Shown: positions 17,068-23,933 of the stretch, one piece after another
Position numbering within the stretch: the stretch's first letter is position 1
Layout of the letters: each line of letters begins with the position of its first letter
Source: BM003 sp963783695
Lineage (GTDB): Bacteria; Pseudomonadota; Gammaproteobacteria; Steroidobacterales; BM003
DNA: 64,000 bases
Direction of reading: 5' to 3'
Assembly (NCBI GenBank): GCA_963783695.1
Contig: CAWAOM010000001.1
Location: 434,001 to 498,000 of the forward strand
Notes under the pieces: model-generated
The model's input: the letters and a program-made list of their open reading frames with translations, nothing else
The model's database searches: none
Told to the model about the DNA's origin: nothing
Program-made: the position numbers and the translations under genes

Positions 17068-20000
17068 TTAGTGATAGAAGAAGCGGTAGTCGGAGAGCAG
17101 ATAAGTGACCACGGCCATCCACGGAATCACGGTCCCGTTGACGTCCATTGCATCTCCACCGCCGCGACATGCGCCGGGGATCGTGGTTTCGCCCGTGGCA
17201 CGTGTATCGAGGAAAAGTTCCAGCGTCGCATCGATTTCCGGATCGTCCAGAGACAGATCCTCACCCAGCAGGTGGCGGTGCAGAAACTGGATATTGCTGC
17301 GAATGCGGTCGCCGCCGGCCGCGTTGTCCGGAACGTCGTCAACCGAGGCGATCGGGAACAGCATTCCACCGTTGCCGAGATCCGCAGCTACCCGTTCACA
17401 GGCTATCTGGTTGGCTATCCGCACCTGTATCCCATTGCTGAGAGAATTGGCTTCCGTGGTCCGTTTGATGATGTCGAGGGAGTCCAGGCCGCCATACAGC
17501 AACAGGTGTTCGCCGAGCAGGCCGCTACGCGTCTCGGGCCCACGCCACTGGTAGTCCTCGCCAATGACTGCGGCGATTTTCCGATCCAGTTCCTCCGGCG
17601 TCAGTCTCCTGCCGCTGCCGACATCCTGAAACTGGTCAGGGTCGTCGCCACTGCCGAGATTCTGGCTAAGAAAATACGGTCCCATGTGGATATCGCGAAT
17701 CAGCACCTTCAGGTTGTAATTACTCGCCTCGAAATTGAGCTTCAGCTGGCGCAGATAGTCTGTCGTCGCGGCCGAGGTTTCCTCGATCCCGGTAAAGCCC
17801 CGGAACATCGTGCGCACGGTTTTCTGCACGAAGCGGTCGTCTTGTGCGAGACGTTGCCCCAGCCAGGCCAGCGCTTGCGAGGTTTCGCCGGCCGGCAACT
17901 CATCAGCCTCATCGACCGTGTAACCCGGGTCGAGCATGTTCGGCACACCATTGGTAAAGCGGGTGTTTTCCCAACGAACGTCACCGCGATAGGCACCGCG
18001 GATGGCGCGGTTTTTGAACAGCCCGGCGACCGGGTCCATCACGTCGTGACAAACCGTGCACTGTGGATCCTCGTAGGTGGGCACTGCGCCGATGACATTG
18101 TCGAGGTCGAGGGCATCGCGGGGCGCCAGGCCCTCTATCTCAACACCAAGGAAATAGTCGAAGACGAAACTGGCGCGCTTGCGATTGAGGTTAGTACTGG
18201 TCGACTGGTAGCGATCAAGAAACGCGTGCGTGCTGAGTACGCCGGCATTGACGAATTCCCTGCCATCGCTCTGGAATATTCGGTCGACAGGGCGGAAATC
18301 GTCGCGATCGTGATTGGCCGGGTTCATATCAGAGGAATAGGGGAACGACGGATCGCCGGCATCGGCGCCAAAAATCACCGCCGAGTACGGATTGACCATC
18401 ATATAGTCGGCGGTAAGAATTTCGGTAAATGGCCGGTTGTTGCGGACCACGTAGGTGATCAGCTCCAGCGGTGCACGGGCAAGCCCGTAATTTGCATCGC
18501 GCTTGCGATCCGCGCTTTCATCGCGATAGAAATTCTCGTTGTCATAGCGATTGAGATCGAACACCTGGTCAGGATTATTGCTGCTCCTGTACATCATGTC
18601 GGTCAGAAGCAGGTCGTTATAGATTTCTTTCAAGCGCTGGTAAAAGACATCCTCATCCATCAGGTCCTGGATGATTGGCGCCAGTTCGAGCATCACCTCG
18701 TCCTGATCGCCTGCCGCCTCGACGGCATTGACCTCTGCCGGTTTCGGGACTCGCGAACCGAGCGACATCGTTACCTTGTAGAGTTGTTCGTAACCGCTGC
18801 CGAGTACCGTGCCCTCTTCGCCAGGGGGCGGATCGGGAGTGCAAACGGCGAGTTTGTCGACCAGGTTCTCGATGGCGATATAGTTCGGATCGGCTTTACC
18901 AAGATCGCGGAATCGGTCGCCGCCACCGTGACCGCCACCACCGATGGCCTTGACCAGAATATTGGATTCGCCGCCGACATCGATGGCGGCGATGGCGCGG
19001 AACAATGCGAAAGCTTCGGCATCGTTAGCCTCGAGGTTGAAATTGTTGGTGGTGCTGACCGTATTCGGCGGTGTATGGCATCTGGCGCAGACCCCCGGGG
19101 TATCGAGAATCGGATATACGGTGTCGGCAAATTCGGGTTGCAGACTGGAGCATGCGAATACGCCGACATTGACCGTGACCAGCTGGGTTGCCGAGGCACT
19201 GTTTCCGCTGGCATCGGTAGCCGTCCAGGTGACAATCGTCGTGCCGAGGGGATATCCCTGTGCCGGGGCATCGTTGGCAACTTCCGAATCCGGATCGCCA
19301 AGATCGGTAACAAAGGGTACGCCCACGGCAACAGGTGTGAGATTGCCGCTCTGGACAACTGTGACGTCTGCCGGCGCCTGTATGGTCGGAGCGGTTGTGT
19401 CATTGATCAGTACACGTTGCGCTGCCATGACACGCGACTGCGACTGGTCAGTCGCGGTCCATGTGACGATGGTTTCTCCAACCGGGAAACCTACCACCGG
19501 TGCATCGTTGCTGACCTCGACGTCACCGATGCCACCCTGTACCACCGGTTGTCCAAGGGCCACGACGCTGTTGACGGCCGTTGCTTCGGTCTGGACGTCG
19601 GCGGGGGCGGCAATACTCAAATTACTGCCGCCGACGAGTGCGTTTATCGTTACTGTCTGCACCCCTTCACTGCGGTTGCCATTGGCGTCGGTGGCAGTCC
19701 ATGTAACGCTCGAGATGCCGACCGGGAAGCCCTGGCCGGGCGCGTTATTGGCAATTTGCGGTGCCGGGTCGGCCATGTCGCTGGCCTCCGCCATGCCGAC
19801 GTTTACAACCGTAAGCGCGTCCGCGCCGATCGCGTTCGCAACGATATCGGCCGGGACCGTAAGTACTGGGGGAGTGGTGTCTGTGATACGAACCGTCTGC
19901 GTATCGCTGTCGCTGTTGCTTGCGCTATCGATTGCAGTCCAGGTGACGACTGACTGACCAACCGGAAAACCGTCATCGGGAGCATCATGCTCGACGTCAA

Positions 20001-20226
20001 CGTTGCCATTGGCCCCATCGACCGACGGCTGGCCAAGCTCGACGGCGGTATTCTGCGCGCTTGCCTCCCGTGTGATATCCGCTGGCGCGGCGATCTCGAG
20101 CTTCGCTGTGGGTTGGCTGGCAGGATCGCTGAAACCGGCGTTGTCGAGCGCGTCCTCCGATCTGACGCAACCGGAAACAATCAGGGCTGTCAGCGTTGCA
20201 AGTAAGGCAATTCGCATGGCTTTCAT
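17068..20226 (-). CDS. HYR-repeat lipoprotein with two cytochrome c motifs (PSD1/DUF1592-like)
   Basis: A 1052-residue predicted lipoprotein (signal ending in the LIVSGC lipobox, Cys about residue 20). Four tandem Ig-like HYR repeats (about residues 45-370) each contain a PVG..VVTWTATD strand pattern. A heme-binding CARCH follows near residue 379 and a second, CTVCH, near residue 720. The C-terminal half (about 450-1050) resembles the DUF1592/DUF1588 type proteins that pair with DUF1501 partners. It is likely anchored at the outer membrane facing the periplasm or surface, with HYR repeats for adhesion or spacing and the heme part for redox chemistry. The substrate is unknown. It is the first gene of a two-gene operon with the DUF1501 gene. 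Confidence 0.82.
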   Translation of the reverse strand: MKAMRIALLATLTALIVSGCVRSEDALDNAGFSDPASQPTAKLEIAAPADITREASAQNTAVELGQPSVDGANGNVDVEHDAPDDGFPVGQSVVTWTAIDSASNSDSDTQTVRITDTTPPVLTVPADIVANAIGADALTVVNVGMAEASDMADPAPQIANNAPGQGFPVGISSVTWTATDANGNRSEGVQTVTINALVGGSNLSIAAPADVQTEATAVNSVVALGQPVVQGGIGDVEVSNDAPVVGFPVGETIVTWTATDQSQSRVMAAQRVLINDTTAPTIQAPADVTVVQSGNLTPVAVGVPFVTDLGDPDSEVANDAPAQGYPLGTTIVTWTATDASGNSASATQLVTVNVGVFACSSLQPEFADTVYPILDTPGVCARCHTPPNTVSTTNNFNLEANDAEAFALFRAIAAIDVGGESNILVKAIGGGGHGGGDRFRDLGKADPNYIAIENLVDKLAVCTPDPPPGEEGTVLGSGYEQLYKVTMSLGSRVPKPAEVNAVEAAGDQDEVMLELAPIIQDLMDEDVFYQRLKEIYNDLLLTDMMYRSSNNPDQVFDLNRYDNENFYRDESADRKRDANYGLARAPLELITYVVRNNRPFTEILTADYMMVNPYSAVIFGADAGDPSFPYSSDMNPANHDRDDFRPVDRIFQSDGREFVNAGVLSTHAFLDRYQSTSTNLNRKRASFVFDYFLGVEIEGLAPRDALDLDNVIGAVPTYEDPQCTVCHDVMDPVAGLFKNRAIRGAYRGDVRWENTRFTNGVPNMLDPGYTVDEADELPAGETSQALAWLGQRLAQDDRFVQKTVRTMFRGFTGIEETSAATTDYLRQLKLNFEASNYNLKVLIRDIHMGPYFLSQNLGSGDDPDQFQDVGSGRRLTPEELDRKIAAVIGEDYQWRGPETRSGLLGEHLLLYGGLDSLDIIKRTTEANSLSNGIQVRIANQIACERVAADLGNGGMLFPIASVDDVPDNAAGGDRIRSNIQFLHRHLLGEDLSLDDPEIDATLELFLDTRATGETTIPGACRGGGDAMDVNGTVIPWMAVVTYLLSDYRFFYH

Positions 20227-20535
20227 TGAGATCGGCTTTCCTCTTCAGGCCCAATGGTCCGTTGATCGGCTGGCTACCGATGGCCCGCACTATACGGTTC
20301 ATGGAACAAAAAAAATGCGATCACGGTCTCAATCGGAACATCGATTATGTCGGGTTCCGTGACTTCTGAATTGTCTGTGAAAAGCGACATTTTCGGACCC
20401 GAAAATCGCAACATAATTTTTGCTCGCGAAGTCAGGGGCGTGGTGCATCCGCTAACTCATTCCTGATCTTGTGATCTGGCTCACGCCAGCATTTTTCTCA
20501 ATGGTTTGGAATTCGTTTCAGAGCGAGGAAGTGTT
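20227..20535 (+). other. Divergent promoter region of the HYR/DUF1501 and cytochrome operons
   Basis: A non-coding stretch between two divergent operons. Besides the CRP-like site at 20470-20485 there is a run of A residues around 20308-20314. I see no clear sigma-70 pair that I would trust for either direction. Confidence 0.5.
20470..20485. promoter_or_regulatory. CRP/Vfr-like binding site upstream of the cytochrome operon
   Basis: TGTGATCTGGCTCACG matches the CRP consensus TGTGA-N6-TCACA in nine of ten core bases. It lies about 185 bases before the first gene of the multiheme operon and about 245 bases from the divergent HYR lipoprotein gene, so it could act on either. Confidence 0.5.
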
Positions 20536-20598
20536 ATGTCGCATTTTGCAGACATCACCGTACGACGGCTTATAGCCAGAAGTATCGGGATTATGTAA
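20536..20598 (+). CDS. Possible 20-residue leader peptide upstream of the cytochrome operon
   Basis: ATG at 20536 is preceded by GAGGAAG at good spacing and opens a 20-codon frame ending TAA: MSHFADITVRRLIARSIGIM. It lies between the CRP-like site and the membrane cytochrome gene. It has no recognised homologue and may be a chance frame; the good ribosome binding site is the only support. Confidence 0.25.
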   Translation: MSHFADITVRRLIARSIGIM

Positions 20599-20668
20599 TC
20601 GCACTCGCCAGGGTCACCGGCCACAAATCTCTACCGGTCGCCAGTGCAAATTGATTGGGTCATCAGAA

Positions 20669-21592
20669 ATGTCAGCGTCACAATCAGAATTGAGGAACGC
20701 AATAGCCAGCGCAACGACCGCCGCGCCCGGCAAGCGGCAGGTGCTCGAAGTGCTGCGGCGCACGTTCGACGCGCGTGGCCGGTTCTTGCTTGCAATCGCG
20801 GTGATCGCGATAGGTTGGACCGGGAGAGATGCCCGCGATATTACCGCCGAGGAAGGAATCGGTTATTTCCTCGGAGTGGTGGCGGTTGTCTGCATGCTGC
20901 TGCTGTTGGTCTATCCGTTTAGAAAACGATTCCGCCGGCTCAAATTCCTCGGTGCCACAAAAGACTGGTTCAGGGCGCACATGATGATGGGCGCGACAGC
21001 GACCCTTACGGCTTTGTATCACTGCAATTTCAAGCTGGGTTCGACGAACAGCAGGATCGCATTGTTTTCGCTTCTGGCGGTGGCGGGCAGCGGACTCGTT
21101 GGGCGGTTCATCTATCAAAAGGTCCACCACGGTCTCAATGGACGCAAGCGCTCGCTGAAGAAGCTACTGAGTCGGGTCAGGCTGACGCCTCCTGCCGGCG
21201 GAACCGTCGTCAGGTTTATTCCGGAGTTGATGGAGCAGCTAAAGAGTTTCGACCAGGCAGTTATGGTGCCACCAAAGAACCTTTATGACAGTTTGCGCCT
21301 GCCTTTTATGCTGAATGCGAAAACCCGGATCGCTCACTACCGGCTGATGCGATTCGCGCGCAGAAGGATGGCAGTCGAAGCGGCTGCATCGACACTTGTG
21401 GCGCAGCATGCGGACCGGCTTGACCGTTCCATTGACAACTACCTGCGGACACATCTCAGGCAAGTGCGGCGGGTGGCGGAGTTTCTGGCGTACGAACGCC
21501 TGTTCAGTCTTTGGCATACCGTGCATGTGCCATTTTTCGTACTACTGGTGGTTTCGGTGATCGTGCACATCATTGCGGTGCACTGGTACTGA
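20669..21592 (+). CDS. Predicted diheme b-type inner-membrane protein of the multiheme operon
   Basis: About 307 residues with four predicted membrane helices (around residues 38-58, 62-82, 105-120 plus 128-148, and 280-305). Two histidine pairs have H-x13-H spacing: FRAH...LYHC (about residues 105-120) and TVHV...IVHI near the C-terminus. That is the pattern of bis-histidine b hemes in four-helix bundles such as cytochrome b and ferric reductases. A basic soluble region separates the helix pairs. It could oxidise quinol and pass electrons to the following c-type cytochromes; this is inference. A TTG at 20651 is an alternative start; ATG 20669 is preferred. Its stop shares one base with the next ATG. 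Confidence 0.65.
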   Translation: MSASQSELRNAIASATTAAPGKRQVLEVLRRTFDARGRFLLAIAVIAIGWTGRDARDITAEEGIGYFLGVVAVVCMLLLLVYPFRKRFRRLKFLGATKDWFRAHMMMGATATLTALYHCNFKLGSTNSRIALFSLLAVAGSGLVGRFIYQKVHHGLNGRKRSLKKLLSRVRLTPPAGGTVVRFIPELMEQLKSFDQAVMVPPKNLYDSLRLPFMLNAKTRIAHYRLMRFARRRMAVEAAASTLVAQHADRLDRSIDNYLRTHLRQVRRVAEFLAYERLFSLWHTVHVPFFVLLVVSVIVHIIAVHWY

Positions 21593-23175
21593 TGCGGAAT
21601 AGTCGAAAATATTCGCTTGCGATGCGATCGACTGCATCTGCGCTGGCCATCTTCTTCGCATTGGTTTTCGCGCCGATGGCATGGGGATCGATCCTCGAAA
21701 AACTGGTGATGCCGGGTCCGGTGGCGGCGGTGCATCAGGACATAGAAGGCGAGTGCGCGCAATGCCATAGCAAAGGCTCCGGGATATCCGAGCAGAAACT
21801 GTGCGTGGCCTGTCACCAGAGAGTCGGTAGCGATATCGAATCGGGCAATGGCTTCCACGGCAAAGACACACGCGCCGCGGTGGACAACTGTTCCATTTGT
21901 CACACCGATCACGAAGGTCGCGATGCCCGAATCATCGACTTTGAACCGCGCCTTTTCGATCATGACTTCACCGACTTCGCCCTGGTCGGCGCCCATTCGA
22001 GCGCCGCATGTGAATCCTGTCATCGCGCCGATGCCGTCTATGCGGATGCGGCTACCGAATGCGTGGCATGTCATCTCGAGCAGGATCCGCATCAGGGTCA
22101 GCTCGGGGCATCCTGCGGGGACTGTCACTCGCAAAGCGAGTGGACGGGAGCAACGTTCGAGCACGACCTTACCGGTTTCCTGCTAACCGGTGCGCATACC
22201 CGGGCAACCTGTGAAAGCTGTCATCGCAGCCCGGTGTTCGCCGACGTCTCCGCACGCTGTGTTGACTGCCACCGCATCGAAGACGTGCATAAAGGCGGCA
22301 ACGGTGATGAATGCGGCGATTGCCATACTACGAGCGACTGGTCCTCACTGAAATTCGATCACCTTGGGCTGACCGGTTTTGCCCTGGTTGGAGGTCACGA
22401 TGGACTGACCTGTAACGCCTGCCATGCCGCTGACAACTTCGCCGCCGAACGCGACGCAACCTGTCACAGCTGCCATGGCGGCGACGACATTCACAAAGGC
22501 AGTTTGGGCAGCGACTGCGCGAGCTGTCATGCGGTGTCGAATTGGGCCGAGACCCGCTTCGATCATGGCGCCGTGAGCAATTTCGCCTTGCGAGGAGCGC
22601 ATGCCTCCATCGCTTGTGCGGCCTGCCATAGCGGCCCGTCCACCGAACCCGTTGCGAGCGCATGTGGTTCATGCCATCAGAGTGATGATCCGCATATGGG
22701 ACAACTGGGCGCCGGCTGTGCCGATTGTCACAGCGAAGTGACCTGGGCCGACAGCATCCGTTTCGATCATGGGCTCACCTCATTTCCGTTATTGGGACTG
22801 CACGAGAACGTGGTTTGCGCCAGTTGCCACGAGTCGCAGGCTTTTCATGATGCCGCAGATGGCTGTGTGGACTGTCATGCCGCCGACGATCCACATGGTG
22901 GTTCTCTGGGGCAGGAGTGTGGCGCCTGTCACAACCCCGCTTCGTGGAACGCAACGCTTTTCGATCATGATATTGCCACCAGTTTCGCATTGACCGGCGA
23001 ACACATCGGCCTTGCTTGCAGCGCCTGTCATCGCGGGTCGGAAACCGCTGCGGCCAGTGCGCCCAGCCAATGCGGGCAATGCCATCAGCGCGACGATCGC
23101 CACGACGGCCGATTTGGGCCTGATTGCGGAAGTTGCCATTCAACCAGCTCTTTCGCACGGGTTGCCGAATTATGA
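21592..23175 (+). CDS. 21-heme c-type cytochrome
   Basis: A 527-residue exported protein with an N-terminal signal peptide (about residues 1-33, ending near MAWGS). I count 21 CxxCH heme motifs. After an initial group of three, six repeats of about 75 residues follow, each with three motifs and the pattern FDH...F.L.GAH....C..CH...C..CH..DPH.G..G..C..CH. This resembles the cytochrome c3/c7 and doubled-CxxCH families. It is probably a periplasmic electron wire; histidines outside the motifs would be the distal ligands. The start overlaps the stop of the membrane protein gene by one base (TGATG), and the stop overlaps the next start (ATGA), so translation is coupled. Confidence 0.92.
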   Translation: MRNSRKYSLAMRSTASALAIFFALVFAPMAWGSILEKLVMPGPVAAVHQDIEGECAQCHSKGSGISEQKLCVACHQRVGSDIESGNGFHGKDTRAAVDNCSICHTDHEGRDARIIDFEPRLFDHDFTDFALVGAHSSAACESCHRADAVYADAATECVACHLEQDPHQGQLGASCGDCHSQSEWTGATFEHDLTGFLLTGAHTRATCESCHRSPVFADVSARCVDCHRIEDVHKGGNGDECGDCHTTSDWSSLKFDHLGLTGFALVGGHDGLTCNACHAADNFAAERDATCHSCHGGDDIHKGSLGSDCASCHAVSNWAETRFDHGAVSNFALRGAHASIACAACHSGPSTEPVASACGSCHQSDDPHMGQLGAGCADCHSEVTWADSIRFDHGLTSFPLLGLHENVVCASCHESQAFHDAADGCVDCHAADDPHGGSLGQECGACHNPASWNATLFDHDIATSFALTGEHIGLACSACHRGSETAAASAPSQCGQCHQRDDRHDGRFGPDCGSCHSTSSFARVAEL

Positions 23176-23933
23176 AGATGAACAAGGCAGGGGTCGTCAC
23201 GGGTACCGTTCGCATGGCACTGTCGTTACTGCCTCTGATCGTACTGAGTTTTGCCCCGTCTTTGCTGTGGGCGCAGTCGAGCTTTACCTCACCATTCGAT
23301 CACTACACCACAGGCTATCGGCTCGATGGTGCCCACGAATTCGTCGACTGCGAATCCTGTCATGTTTACGGCACTTTTGCCGGCACACCGACACTGTGCG
23401 GGGACTGTCATCGATCAGCCAGCATGGTGCGGGCGACGGTCCAGCCGGCAACTCACATACTGACATCGGAGCGCTGTGATTCCTGTCATCGTACCGCCGG
23501 GTGGGTGCCCATTGCGCGAATGGATCACCTCGAGACATACGGGACCTGCCAGAGTTGCCATGACAGCCGCAGGGCCACCGGCAAGCCTGCGAATCATTTG
23601 CCGACAGACAGCCAGTGCGACAACTGTCACCGGACTACGGCATGGAGCCCGGCGTTTTTCGACCACGCCGGGATTGACCGCAACTGTGCGGCTTGCCACA
23701 ACGGGACGACGGCGCAAGGCAAGCCTTCCGACCATATTCCTACGACTAATGTCTGTGAGGACTGTCATAACACAATGTCATTCAGCCCTGTTGCGCGGGT
23801 CGATCATATGCAGGTGATGGGCGCATGTTCCGGATGCCATAACGGCACGATTGCGCGCGGGCAGCATCCGCAACACATCCCGACCATGGATGAATGCGAT
23901 ACCTGTCATACTCCGGCCGGGTGGCGTCAATGA
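23172..23933 (+). CDS. 9-heme c-type cytochrome
   Basis: A 253-residue exported cytochrome with a signal peptide (about 1-36, ending LLWAQS). Nine CxxCH motifs are visible (CESCH, CGDCH, CDSCH, CQSCH, CDNCH, CAACH, CEDCH, CSGCH, CDTCH), in repeats with the pattern G.P..H.PT...C..CH....W.P. ATG 23172 overlaps the previous stop by ATGA and is preferred to the upstream frame opening at 23124. It could bridge the 21-heme protein and the outer-membrane barrel, analogous to MtrA in MtrCAB; this is inferred from operon position and heme content, not from sequence identity. Confidence 0.92.
   Translation: MKMNKAGVVTGTVRMALSLLPLIVLSFAPSLLWAQSSFTSPFDHYTTGYRLDGAHEFVDCESCHVYGTFAGTPTLCGDCHRSASMVRATVQPATHILTSERCDSCHRTAGWVPIARMDHLETYGTCQSCHDSRRATGKPANHLPTDSQCDNCHRTTAWSPAFFDHAGIDRNCAACHNGTTAQGKPSDHIPTTNVCEDCHNTMSFSPVARVDHMQVMGACSGCHNGTIARGQHPQHIPTMDECDTCHTPAGWRQ

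Noticed and set aside
16849..19953. Very long plus-strand open frame (about 1030 codons)
   Set aside because: It is antisense to the HYR lipoprotein gene, whose signal peptide, repeats and heme motifs are clear. Long antisense frames are common at this GC content. It has no recognisable domain.
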